In this document: positions 33,696-44,877 of the stretch, piece after piece | Layout of the letters: each line of letters begins with the position of its first letter | Position numbering within the stretch: the first letter of the stretch is position 1 | Assembly: GCA_039583875.1 (NCBI GenBank) | Contig: CM077166.1 | Coordinates: forward strand, 92,068,564-92,132,563 | Length of the DNA stretch: 64,000 bases | Direction of reading: 5' to 3' | From: Platanthera guangdongensis | Taxonomy: Eukaryota > Streptophyta > Magnoliopsida > Asparagales > Orchidaceae | Notes under the pieces: generated by a model | The model's input: only the letters and a program-made list of their open reading frames with translations | Database searches by the model: none | Told to the model about the DNA's origin: nothing | Program-made: the position numbers and the translations under genes

Positions 33696-36600
33696 CTAGG
33701 AGAATAAATGAGGATGCGCCTCCCTCATAGCTGACTCCAACTCCCAAGTCGCGCTCTCCACGTCTTGGTTTTTCCACAGAATCTTTACCATCGGTATTGT
33801 CTTTTTCCGCAACACTCGATCTTGCACATCCAAAACACGGATAGGAACTTCCACGTAGGAAAGGTTAGGCTCCAACTGGGGCACTGCATCCAGCACTTGT
33901 CTGTCACTTAGCACACACCTCCGCAGTTGGCTTACGTGAAAAACATTGTGTACGCCAGGAAAATTTGCGGGCAATTTCAACTTGTAGGCTGACACACCAA
34001 TCCGCTCCACAATTTCAAATGGTCCCACATACCTCGGGTCCAACTTATGGTTCTTACCGAACCTCTTCACTCCAACCATCGGGGAAACCTTAAGGAATAC
34101 CATGTCCCCCACAGAAAATTCCAAAACGGACCTACGCCGATTGGCGTTCTTCTCGTACCGCTCTTGCGCTATCCGAAGCTTCTCTCGAATAAGCTTTACA
34201 GAGACTTCCATTTCTTCTAAGGCATCTGGACCTAACATCGGCCTCTCACCAACCTCAGCCCAAAATAGAGGAGTTCTACGTCATCTTCCATATAGCGCTT
34301 CGAAAGGAGCCATTTGCAGACTCTCTTGATAACTGTTATTGTATGCGAACTCCATCAACCTCAAGCGTTCATCCCACGCTCCTCCGTGGTCTAATATATA
34401 ACAACGGATCATATCTTCCACAATCTGATTAACACGCTCCGTTTGACCATTGGTCTGTGGATGATATGCGGTAGAATATCTCAAGTCAGTTCTCAATCCT
34501 TCTTGAAGGATCTTCCAGAAACGAGACGTAAACCTGGAGTCTCGATCTGATACTATACTTACGGGTACTCCATGTAACCTGATAACTTCATTCAAATATA
34601 GCTCCGCTATCTTCTTCATCGAGTAACCAATCTGAAAGGGTACGAATTGTGCACACTTTGTTAATCTATCAACAATCACCCAAACAGAGTCATGCCCTCG
34701 GGGAGATCTCGGCAAACTAGTAATGAAATCCATTGAGATACTCTCCCACTTCCAAGTTGGAATCTCTAAAGGCGCTAACTTTCCACCAGGCCTTCCATGA
34801 TCAGCCTTAACTCTTTTGCACGTAAAGCATTCTGACACAAACCTTGCAATGTCACCCTTCATCCCAATCCACCAGGCAATCTATTTCAAGTCCTTATACA
34901 TTTTTGTAGACCCTGGATGATAGGCCACACTTGAACCGTGTGCCTCACTGCACAACTTATCTCGAATATCTCGAAAATTGGGGACGCAAAATCTACCGCG
35001 GTACTTTAGAGTACCCGCGTCATTGATCGAAAAGTCAGGCAGCTCCCCCTTCTCAGTTCTATTATGAAGGTGCAGTAGATCAGGATCGTCCTTTTGATGA
35101 AGCCTCGTAAGAGAAATCCATGAAGGCTCAGACACTTCCAAACTGCTTGGCGAGTCACATCTACCAACTGAAATATCCATTAAAAGAAACTTTTCTACTA
35201 ACAACTCAGTGGAGAGATTGAAAATTTCCCTGTCTTCCTGCTTAAGGCGTCGGCTACCACGTTAGCCTTACCCGGATGGTATAAGATCTCCACTTCATAA
35301 TCAGCCACATACTCTAACCATCTGCGCTGGCGCAAGTTCAACTCCTTTTGAGTGAAGACATACTTCAAACTCTTATGATCTGTATAAATCTTGCACTGCG
35401 CGCCATACAACAAGTGTCTCCATAATTTCAATGCATAAATAACTGCTGCGAACTCCAAGTCATGTGTAGGGTAGTTCCTTTCATGAATCCTAAGCTGTCT
35501 TGACCCATACGCAATCACTTTTCCTTCTTGCATCAGCACACAACCAAGACCCGCGTGGGATGCGTCCACGTAAACGGCATAGTCTAATCCTTCCGTAGGC
35601 AATGTCAATGTCGGAGCAGTGCACAGTCTATTCTTTAGCTCTTGGAACGCTTCTTCGCACTTATCGCTCCACACAAATGCTGCATTCTTCTGCGTCAATT
35701 TGGTCAATGGCGCAGATAATGTAGAGAAACCCTCTACAAACCTTCTATAGTAGCCAGCCAACCCTAGGAAGCTTCTTATTTCTTTGGGTGTGGCAGACCT
35801 CGTCCATTCCATAACTGCGGCTATCTTTTCTGGGTCGACAGAGATTCCGTTCTTGTTAACCACATGACCCAGGAAAGAAACCTGAGGCAACCAGAACTCG
35901 CATTTACTTAGCTTGGCGAACAACTTATGGTCCCTCAAGGCAGATAAAACTAGACGCAAATGTTGGTCATGCTCCTCAACATTGCGTGAATACACCAACA
36001 CATCGTCTATAAATACGACCACAAACTTGTCCAGAAAGTCTTTGAAGACCCTGTTCATCATGTCCATGAAAGCAGAAGGTACGTTGGTCAAACCGAACGA
36101 CATCACCAAAAATTCAAAATGTCCATGTCGGGAACGGAAGGCAGTCCGCGGTATATCTGATTCACGGATCCTTAACTGGTGGTAGCCCGAACGAAGGTCA
36201 ATCATAGAGAACACGGCGCTGCCTCGCAGTTGATCAAACAAATCGTCTATCCTCGGCAACGGATACCTATTCTTGATCGTTACCTTATTTAGCTCTCTAT
36301 AATCGATGCACAACCTCATCGATCCATCCTTTTTCTTGACGAACAAAACGGGAGTACCCCAAGGCGAAGAACTCGGCCTTATAAATCCGTTCTCAAGCAA
36401 CTCGTCTAACTGGATACGCAACTCCTCCAGTTCGCGTGGGGCCATCCGGTAAGGCGCCTTGGCAATAGGACGCGTACCTGGCTCCAAATCTATAACAAAC
36501 TCCACGTCTCGATCAGGCGGGAGACCAGGAAGATTAGCTGGAAAGACATCAGAATAATCACGAACCACCGGGATCTCCTCCAAACACGGCAAACTAACCT

Positions 36601-37053
36601 TGGTTTCTAAAACCGAAACCAAACAAGCAAAACATCCGGAATCTACAAGCTTCCGAGCACATACCGCCGATATAGTCGGAGAATCCTGGCGCGGATAACC
36701 GTAAACACTCCCGGGCTGACCGTTGCCCATCCTGAAGTCCAAGCATTTACCCTTGTATTGGATCACAGCATCATATCTGGACAACCAGTCCATGCCTAGG
36801 ATCACATCGAAGTCTTCCAGATCCAACAGCTTCAAATCAGCAAACGCGAGGAAATCGCCTAACAAAATCGGACAACTCTGAATACCCTGGTCCGAAACTA
36901 CAGACTCGCCTGAAGGGAACTTGACACAGAACGCATCACCAACACGATCGAGATCCAACCGGTAACGCTCTACGAAGGCCCTAGCCACAAATGAGTGGGT
37001 AGCGCCGGAATCGAACAGAACACGCGCCCAGCAGTTCTTTACCTTAAATCGTC
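33696..37053 (-). pseudogene. pol of gypsy C: protease, RT, RNase H, integrase, chromodomain-like tail
   Basis: Exon 2 starts at 37053 after a putative intron. Protease has [13 protein letters not shown] has [21 protein letters not shown] and the catalytic [11 protein letters not shown]. RNase H has [14 protein letters not shown] and VADALSRK. Integrase has the zinc-binding pair CFTCK, SDRDSRFTS and HPQTNGQTERVN. The tail carries a chromodomain-like region and ends EAHPHLFS. Breaks: a frameshift near 35205, TAG at 34881-34883 (Gln expected) and TGA at 34281-34283. Met at 37093 lies in the putative intron, so it is not the start of the pol protein if splicing occurs. Confidence 0.9.
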
Positions 37054-37138
37054 CTATAAAATTGCACACGCGACTAAGGAAGCGAACGCTCAAAACTATA
37101 ACTATGAGCTAAACATTAAAACTAGGGGAGGATCTAAC
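37054..37138 (-). other. Putative 85-bp spliceosomal intron between gag and protease of gypsy C
   Basis: On the minus strand the donor reads CAG|GTTAGATC and the acceptor TTTTATAG|GA. Without splicing, gag stops at once (the TAG lies inside the donor). Removal joins codon Gly in phase 1: VIS-G-RFKVKN runs straight into the protease [11 protein letters not shown]. Element D has an interval at the same place and phase. No transcript evidence is available here. Confidence 0.6.
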
Positions 37139-38384
37139 CTGATATCACTTGCGTGGACGTCTGAGCTTCATCCATAGAGACCACGTTCAACTTTCCTTTC
37201 CCCTTGTCCACTTGTTGCGGCGGCGGCAAGGCCTGAAGAGGAACTGGCTGCAGAGTAAGCTGAGCTTGCGGGCACTGATACTTGAGATGACCCACTTGAC
37301 CGCACAAGAAATAACTTCTAGTCTTCTTCCAGCAATGGGCATCATTGTGCCCCGGCTTCTTGCATACCGAACAAAGCAAATCTTTCTTTTGGACACCTTG
37401 GATCGCATGAATCTGCTCTTTCTTTTGAGCTCCTAACCTTTGATAACATCTTTCCAATGGATGACCCGGTCGGCCACAGAAACTGCATACCTCCTTGTTT
37501 CTCTTCCTCGGAGCAGCGTCAGGGACCTGAGCACTCTTACCCTCATCAGATTTTCTTTTATCCTTCCTCAGTTGTTGACCTCGATTCTTGGCATTATCAA
37601 TTGCCTCTACCTTTAAGGCAGCTTCCACCATACCAGCATAACTTGAGGTCGCATAGGCACTAGCTAATTGCTGGACGTCACTCCTTAGCCCAGCCAGAAA
37701 TCGCTTGCTTCTATTTTCGTCGGAACTCACCAAGTCTGGGACAAATCGGCTTAGCTTACTAAACTCGATTTCGTACTCACTAACCGTGAGCTGCCTCTGC
37801 TTTAAGTGCAGGAAATCATTCATCAGACGGTCCCTCTCGACCGATGGCAGAAACTTGCTTAGAAGTAGCTCCTTAAAGGACTCCCAGGAACACCCGTCCT
37901 TCAGACCTTCTTTCTCCCTCAGCCACCAGCCCTTTGCCAACCCTTTGAGCTGATACGCGGCTAACATCACTTTCTGATCATCAGTGATCCCGGAGTATGA
38001 GAACATCTCCTCGATTGATATCATCCAATCGTCTAAGACCATGAAATCTGCCTTGCCATCATACGTCGGAGGCCTAAGTCGCTGAAACTGAGAAATAAAG
38101 GCCATCTCTGGTAGCACCACGACCGGAGGCACCAGAGGAGCGGGAGGAACAGGGACAGCTTGACCCACAACAGGGTCCTGAACTCTCGGAATCTGCCCTG
38201 CCACAACTGCTAACAAGGACTGGACCTGGGACTGCAAATCCACTACTTGCTTTGACAAGGCTTCATTGCTTTGTCGCAGACCTTCTATCATTGCGCTGCT
38301 CTGCGCACCTGAAGATTCTCCCTCCGATTGGGGAGTCAACCTTGTCGAAGGACGCCTCGACATTCTAATGGAACAACAAAACAC
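37139..38384 (-). CDS. gag of gypsy C (exon 1)
   Basis: An intact capsid frame. The likely start is the Met at 38363 (MSRRPSTRL), eight residues into the open frame and typical for Tekay gag. A coiled segment with Gln-rich text is followed by the gag domain (LRPPTYDGKADFMVLDDW; CSWESFKELLLSKFLP; LKQRQLTVSEYEIEF; RFLAGLRSDVQQL). The end has CCHC knuckles CSFCGRPGHPLERC and CSVCKKPGHNDAHC and a third, YFLCGQVGHLKYQC, whose first Cys is replaced by Tyr. It assembles particles and packages RNA. Confidence 0.9.
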
Positions 38385-39033
38385 TAATTAGACACCTAGC
38401 CCACCCACTAGAACCGAACAACATAATACAAACAATACATACTTAAGTACTTGCTCATGCTGCTAACTTGCTCTGGGATTTTCAATAATGATGTTATGCT
38501 TAACCTACGATGATTCACTATCATCACACTAACTCTTGTGCCTAGATCGGGAATGCATGAATTTATATTCTTTTTGACTCAAAAATTATGTGTGTACACA
38601 TGTCATCCTGCAAATCTTTAGCTTGGCACGTTGTGCTTATGCAATGTTATGCTATGCATGATTGTGCTATGCATTCTAAAAAGGCCTTAATGCATGTTAT
38701 GAGCGGCGTACACATGAAAATGTTATGCATCCCATACTACATAACATTTCCATGCAACGAAAAAGAAAACGTGCTAGCCGCATTCATGTGGTGAGGTTAT
38801 GCATCCCATACTACATAACCCTCACATGTTGCCTCCTATGGTGGATCCATATACAAACACATAGTATGCATCTCATACTACATAATATGCCTCGTATACT
38901 TCATGTCATGCTATGAGTGTAGTGTTCGTGCTTCAGCCAAGACGTGCTGATGACATATCGGTGTGTGTATGATATGACTCTAAACACCTAATACTTATAG
39001 GGACAGGTTGCCCGACAATTTGTCAAGCAACCT
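38385..39033 (-). other. Leader of gypsy C with three copies of a TGCATCCCATACTACATAA block
   Basis: Non-coding. Short blocks ATGCATCCCATACTACATAA recur near 38724, 38808 and 38868 (the last with CTC for CCC), possibly RNA dimerisation or packaging elements. Nothing else is recognisable. Confidence 0.6.
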
Positions 39034-39047
39034 CCCTATGATACCAA
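39034..39047 (-). other. Primer binding site of gypsy C
   Basis: Minus strand TTGGTATCATAGGG starts one base inside the 5' LTR. The first nine bases fit the initiator tRNA-Met complement, and the rest differs. Confidence 0.7.
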
Positions 39048-39048
39048 C

Positions 39049-41755
39049 TGTCACATCCCGCATTTTCTCATTTATAATAATAAATCAGAGCACGAGAAAA
39101 CTACGAGCTGTGATGCCACGTCAAGCAGGGGATAACTGCTGACGCTTAGGCAACACTCTAAACCTTCAAATCATAAGTTAAAATGAATAGAAAACTGATT
39201 TTTAAATTAATTGGCCGTATCCCTCGGCTCAGTGGATCAGATAGTCCACGGTTTGAAAACTATTTTTATACGTAGCGGAAAAATACTTCATTTATGCTAA
39301 ACATCCTAAAAGAGCGCATAAGCGTCCTAAGAGGACAACTTACACTATGCAAGACCCTAGATTTCAATTTATAATATTTATAAGGAAAACCATCTTTTAC
39401 GCATTTGGAAAATAGAGATTGAGCTTTTATAAAACATGTTGATCATGCAATACATATAGTAGTACTTTTATAGGGTTTAAAGTAACTAGCAACCTAGCAT
39501 AAAACATTCCCAGAGAGCAAGTGAAACTACCACAAAACAGGTAAACTAGCAGCTAAGCAAATACTTAATATCACAAAGGAAAATCACCAACGAGCGTCAA
39601 CAACCTGACACGAACTCGCTGGTGAGCATGTATGTCTGTACTACTACAAGGCTAAAGAACTACCTCGACAAGCGAGGAAAACACTGCCAAAGCGCAGTCC
39701 ACAGAGAAACTCCTGAAACTAGCCGCACAGCCGGCTACAGACCTGAACCTGAGGCATTCAAAAGAAGAACACCTCAGCAAGAAATAATGAAACAAGTGGC
39801 AAAGAAGCATCAGATAATAATTGAATAAAAGGAACAGAAAGAAAAAGGGTTACCAACCCTGCAAGAGTAAATGCCGAAAAACTCAGCTAAAGAATCCAAA
39901 AGAGGACAAAATGCAGGTGTAATAATCAGTAAAGTGAGAGAAATGCAACAAGTACAGAGACGTACCAAACTCCGCTCAAGCCTGCAGAGACAGAAGGAAA
40001 CCAATATGCATCAAATGAACAGTAAGAAGGAACTAACAGTCCTAAACTTGTAAATCATTAGCACTGGCACAAATCCCAAACCTGTGTCGGAGACTAAGAA
40101 CAGTCACAACCGAACAACCAGGTCCAGGTGTCTCAAGAGTACTAAAGGGGCCGCCACAGGGTCCACACACATAGAGTTCCAACCTCTTACAGGAACCCAA
40201 AAAAAATATCCAAAGGAGGGAATGGTGGTGGCCACGGCTCGAACTCCCCTGGTACCATACTTCTTCAGAAACCCAGCTACCACATGCTAAGGATCCACGA
40301 TTCGGCGCCAAAACTAGCCGACAACACCACTTAGAAACTACCAAGTTCTACGACCAAAACCCGCCGAGTATTTCCCCCTACCCGCCGATTTATTTTCCCC
40401 TACCCGCCGAGTTATTTCCCCCTACCCGCCGAGTACAACTAAAAATAAAACCGATAACTTCCTAGTTTAGGCCAACCACAAGCCCTAAACTAGGAACATT
40501 CCAATTTCACCTATTCTACGACAAGGAGAAAAGAATAATACGACAAAAATGCAACTCATGGAGGCACGCAAGAGGGGAAAAATCCACTTGCCTCAAATCG
40601 ACCTTGAAAACGTCACCCAAAATACTCCACCACGTAGATCCGTCCAAAAGGGGACACGCGGAGACGAGATCTACGAAAAAACGGACAACCGGGGTTAGGG
40701 CCGAAAAAATCTAAGGCGAAACGGTCACCGAAACGGGAAACGCTTACCGCGATCTCGAAGCTCTCGCCGAGAGCTTTCCAACGCCGCGATCGGATCGAAA
40801 TTCCGTCCACCGGATCGGCGGTGGCGGCCGCCGGAAGATTTGCGAACGGAAGGGTTCGTCGCACAGGGGGGGCTGCTGTTCGGGGAAGAAGAAGGGCTTT
40901 TCTTCTTTAACTATATATAATTAATAATAATAATAATATATTTATTATACAATAAAACAAATTAAAAAAAACAAAGGGGGGAAAGGGTCCGATCGGTGAG
41001 AATGAATCTCACCGATTCGGTGAGAATCGGTGAAATTCATTCTCACCGATTCTCTACTAAAACCATATTTTATTTTTTTATTTTTTATATATAAATTTTT
41101 TATATAAATATAAATATATATAATAATATATATAATTATTATAATAAGATAACCTTATATGGTTACGGAGGGCCAAACGTGCGCCGAATCCAACGAAATT
41201 CGCACCGTAGGCGAATGACGACGCTACGAATCCAAGGCGAAGTCGAAATCGAATTCCGACGCACCGTTTTCGAGATAATAATTTCTAAAGTTAACGGCGT
41301 ACGCGAAAACATACAAACTTCAATCGCGCGTCGAGGCTCCAAAAATGCTCGGAACGCGACGAAACTTGACGAGCAAGTCTAACATTAGCCGATATAATTT
41401 CCTAATATAAAATTTCCCACTCCCGACGCAAATCTCAAAATTTGGCCGGTCAAACCTAACGAACGCAAACGCGCTACGACAAAGTCGGTAACAAAATCCG
41501 ACGAACAAAACTCGGGCAAATTCTCCCAAATCCAAAACACAAGCATTACCCAAGAGGCTCCACCGAGTCAACAACAGACTCCGGCTCGCTAGGGAATCTT
41601 GCTACCAGGCATCACCAAGCCACATAGGGAACCTAAAGAGCTAAGAGCACGCTCTAACAACGTCACACGACCAAAACACGCTAACATAACGCCCTGACGT
41701 CAAGGTACGTCAAATAAGAAATTAAATAAATCACTGGAAAATCGGGAGCATTACA
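39049..41755 (-). repeat. 5' LTR of gypsy C
   Basis: 2.71 kb, about 99% identical to 30875-33586 with scattered substitutions. Its outer end ATTACA is followed by GCGAT. Confidence 0.92.
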
Positions 41756-41981
41756 GCGATAGCCACTCAACGCTTCACGAGCTACCGCCGCGCGGTAGAA
41801 TCCTATCGCCGCGCGGTAGAATCCTACCGCCGCGCGGTACCACTCAACGCTCTCAATGCCTAGATACTCGGCGCTCTTAACACCTAGATTCGACGAAACA
41901 AGGTTATTGTTGGGCGATAGCTACCTATCGTCGCGCGGTGGCTTCCAGAGGCTCAAGATCTGGAAAAATCGGGGTGTTACA
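41756..41981 (-). repeat. Old gypsy LTR remnant G, outer part
   Basis: On the minus strand it starts TGTAACACCCCGATTTTTCC. It holds three CTACCGCCGCGCGGTAG-type palindromes (41782-41842) and continues beyond element C at 30874. The terminus resembles those of LTRs B, C and D. Confidence 0.65.
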
Positions 41982-42305
41982 GTATGATTAATGTTGAATA
42001 AATTCATTCTCATTATCACTTGCATATTGAAGTAATTTTTTTAACACCTGATTACCTAAATTGAAATAGTAAATACATTCTTAAAGTTAGGAATATTTTT
42101 ATCTCCATTTAGAACTGTGTTGGCTGATAGATCAGTTAATATAATGGCTATAATCTGGGCAAATCCAAAAAAAGTTTAAGTGATGAAAGAAATTGTTTGG
42201 AAATCAAGCTAATCAGGTGGAGGCACAGTGAAAATGATGCAGTATCTGCTATACGCACTGTCATTTATTAAAAAATTAATCTTCGATGTCAATTTCGTTT
42301 ATGCT
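41982..42305. other. AT-rich interval, nothing recognised
   Basis: No open frame of note, no repeat and no RNA gene seen. It could be degraded element sequence or host spacer. Confidence 0.5.
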
Positions 42306-42882
42306 GTGTTCGTTTGGTAGGTCTTGAGATGTAGGAATTGGTTTTGGCCGAAAACTTATGACGCAGAGGTTTTGGAAATGGGCAAAAAATAAATTGTTGT
42401 TTCTTTTGGACAAGAATTTGAGAGAAAAGAATTCTAAGTTGACGCTGCTACCCGATCCCTGTTCATCGTCTTCTCCAAGCTGCTGCCCGATCTTCTACAA
42501 GTTTAGGCACTGTTCATGGTATTCAACCGCTGGAGCTGCTATTGGAGGTTCCGTCGGAGCTACTGCCAACACGATGATGTTGCTGCTGGAAGTTCCGATG
42601 GAGCTGTTGCCTTCAACCGCTGGAGCTGCTGTTGGAGGTTCCGTCGGAGCTGCTGCCTTCAACCGCTGGAGCTGCTGCTGGAGGTTCCGCTGGAGCTATT
42701 GCTGCCAAAACGATGATGAACAGTGCCAAAACTTCAGCCAAAACGACGATGAACATTGTCAAAACTATCCCAAAATCCATCTAAATAGGTAGGTTTTGGG
42801 TATACAAGGATTTTTCAAATAGCAAAACTCATGGATTTTGAGCCAAAACCAATTCCCTCCTTTAAATTAAGCAAACGAACAC
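42306..42882. mobile_element. MITE-like element with terminal inverted repeats
   Basis: The ends GTGTTCGTTTG (42306) and CAAACGAACAC (42872-42882) are perfect inverted repeats, with a second inverted block GAATTGGTTTTGGC near 42335 and GCCAAAACCAATTC near 42842. The interior has a 45-bp tandem motif (AACCGCTGGAGCTGCTG at 42525, 42615, 42660). It has no transposase. The ends suggest a PIF/Harbinger-type MITE, but no clear target duplication is visible. Open frames across it are Leu/Trp-rich repeat artefacts. Confidence 0.65.
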
Positions 42883-43240
42883 TATATTTGGTTTTGGTCA
42901 AACACCTTCCTCCAAAACCTATAGGTTTTTGGTGAATGTCAATTCCTTCCTAGATTTGGTTATGCAGTCTGTTATCCTAAACCCTACGACAAGCACCGCC
43001 AAATCCTCTTCTTTCTTGCAAAGGTGTCGTCATTGATTCACGCAAGGCTGTTAGTAATGTCTCCAAAGAAAACATATGAGAAGTTTAATGTTTGCAGCGA
43101 GCTAGTTTGGGGAGGATTTGCGATGGGTGATGCATGTATAAGGGCATTGATAACTTTGTGCAAAGAGGGGGGATTAGAGTTTATCCTATCTAAGCCAACA
43201 AGGATTTTCAGAAAAAGAAATTATAGAGTTTTATCATAAT

Positions 43241-43573
43241 TGTTAGGTTTGGCCTAACTCAACCTGAAAAACCGGCTCAACAGGTGAGGGTTGCCTTTCC
43301 ATATAAACAGATCAGACCAGAGCGGATTGGCGGTGTGGAACTATTATTAACATCCCCCCTCGCCCATAGCATGGATTGACCGGACGGAACCGGGATATAA
43401 AGCTCATGGGCGGACCGGACGGAACCGGACAGAAACTGGATGGAACCTGACTCTGATACCATGTTAGGTTTGGCCTAACTCAACCTGAAAAACCGGCTCA
43501 ACAGGTGAGAGTTGCCTTTCCATATAAACAGATCAGACCAGAGCGGATTGGCGGTGTGGGACTATTATTAACA
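43241..43573 (-). mobile_element. TRIM retroelement, complete, with target duplication ATAAT
   Basis: A 333-bp element with two 112-bp terminal repeats (43241-43352 and 43462-43573) differing at two positions. On the minus strand each reads TGTTAATAATAG to GGCCAAACCTAACA. Next to the 5' repeat lies the primer site TGGTATCAGAGTCAGG (plus 43446-43461), and before the 3' repeat the polypurine tract GGGCGAGGGGGGA. ATAAT flanks both sides (43236-43240 and 43574-43578). It has no coding capacity, as expected for a TRIM. Confidence 0.95.
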
Positions 43574-44374
43574 ATAATATTGAAATGTCTTTGATAGGAA
43601 GAGTAATCAAGTCCACGATCGCTGATCACTAGGTAAGAATCTCTACCTGTGCCCTAACTTATGCGCCGAAACTGCCTGTGATTCCAAAAGGGGAGGAAGA
43701 AGAAGTAAGCACAGATGATTATGAACAAGCATTTCAACTGTGTGAATGTCTAAAGATGCCTAATGGGTCTCTACAAAAGAACAAAATGAACACGCCAATG
43801 AAGCTTAAGACAGACATTATTGGGAAAGTGTTAATCTGCAAACCTGGTTCTTATGATAGAATTTCCAAAGAAATGTTTGATATCATGACCAGGATTATTC
43901 TATAGAAAAGAATTGACTGGAGAAAAATTCTATTTGGCAAAATGAAGGACTCCCTACAAGCTCCAAACTTGGGAAGAATCTTGTCCCTATATCTTTATAA
44001 ATTTTCTGAAGAGCTTTAGCTGAATCAATCCTTAGGTGCATTAATGCACAACCTGAAGAATATTGATCCTAAGGCTGTAATAAGTGGCCGGGGCAAGCCT
44101 TTTCCAAGGCAGAAGAGAAGTTGAAGGGTAGTGCCTCTGGAATCAGCAAGTAGCTTGCGGAAGTAGTGCCAATAGAGTTGGCAGCTCAAGGTGCTAAAGA
44201 AGTTGTTGCACATACCCCTGCAGACATTTAGGGGGAGATAACAAGGGTACCAACTACAAATATTATGTATGAACCTGCAGTAGAACCAGCTAAAACAACT
44301 GATAGAATTGAAATTCAAGCTATGGAAGATGTGGATTAAGGTGAGCGGGAGACACTCTGAGTCATCTGTCCATG

Positions 44375-44877
44375 CATGGGCGGAACTAGCCCTGGGCACG
44401 GTAGGGCACGTGCCCGACCGGTTTTAGGCGGAACTAGCCCTGGACATGAGGTTCTTCTTCTTCTTCCGGCACGTGCCCGACCGGTTTTGGGCCGAACTAG
44501 CCCTGGACAGGAGGTTCTTCTTCTTCTTCTTGAAATCTGGACTGAAATCTGGACTGATTTCAGTCCAGATTTCTGTGAAAGGTTGATTTGAACGCACTAT
44601 TGTGCTAATATTCGAGCATTTTAATGTTAGGTACACACCATTGTGTTGCTGGAATCCATCGTGAAGGGTTGATTTGGAGCTCCAATCGTCTTTTGTTGTT
44701 GGAATACACCATTGGTAATTACTCTTGTTCTCCGGTTTTCTGTTTTAGTTTGCTTAGGAGTTAGGAGGGTCACCCGCCTGCAAAAAAAAAAATTTTGGGG
44801 GCGCTGCCCCCGAACCCCCCTAATTGACAGTATTTAGATTGTGCCCGTGCGACTTCAAAATCCTAGTTCCGCCCCTG
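44375..44877. mobile_element. Non-autonomous hAT-like DNA element with 8-bp target duplication
   Basis: Ends CATGGGCGGAACTAG and CTAGTTCCGCCCCTG are 15-bp inverted repeats with one mismatch, of the CAGGGGCGGA type common in plant hAT elements. TGTCCATG flanks it at 44367-44374 and 44878-44885. It is 503 bp with no transposase. Inside are a direct repeat (GCACGTGCCCGACCGGTTTT near 44406 and 44468) and a G-rich/C-rich hairpin near 44796-44819. Confidence 0.9.

Larger units (their letters stand above)
30875..41755 (-). mobile_element. Full-length Tekay-like Ty3/gypsy chromovirus C
   Basis: A 10.9-kb element with 2.7-kb LTRs at 30875-33586 (3') and 39049-41755 (5'). On the minus strand the LTRs start TGTAACGCCC or TGTAATGCTC and end GGGATGTGACA. 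By eye they are about 99% identical. Flanking pentamers are GTGAT and GCGAT, a duplication with one mismatch. Internal parts are a primer site, a 0.66-kb leader, gag, a putative intron, pol with a chromodomain-like tail, and a polypurine tract (TTAGGGGGAGTGAC). pol has two stops and one frameshift. It inserted into the older gypsy LTR remnant G. Confidence 0.92.

Noticed and set aside
30535..41981. Considered a second full gypsy element around C.
   Set aside because: Only LTR-type sequence is visible on both sides, with no gag or pol of its own, so it is kept as an LTR remnant.
43024..43239. Short possible host gene (71 residues).
   Set aside because: It aligns with the start of the copia extra ORF at 21088 and is truncated by the TRIM.
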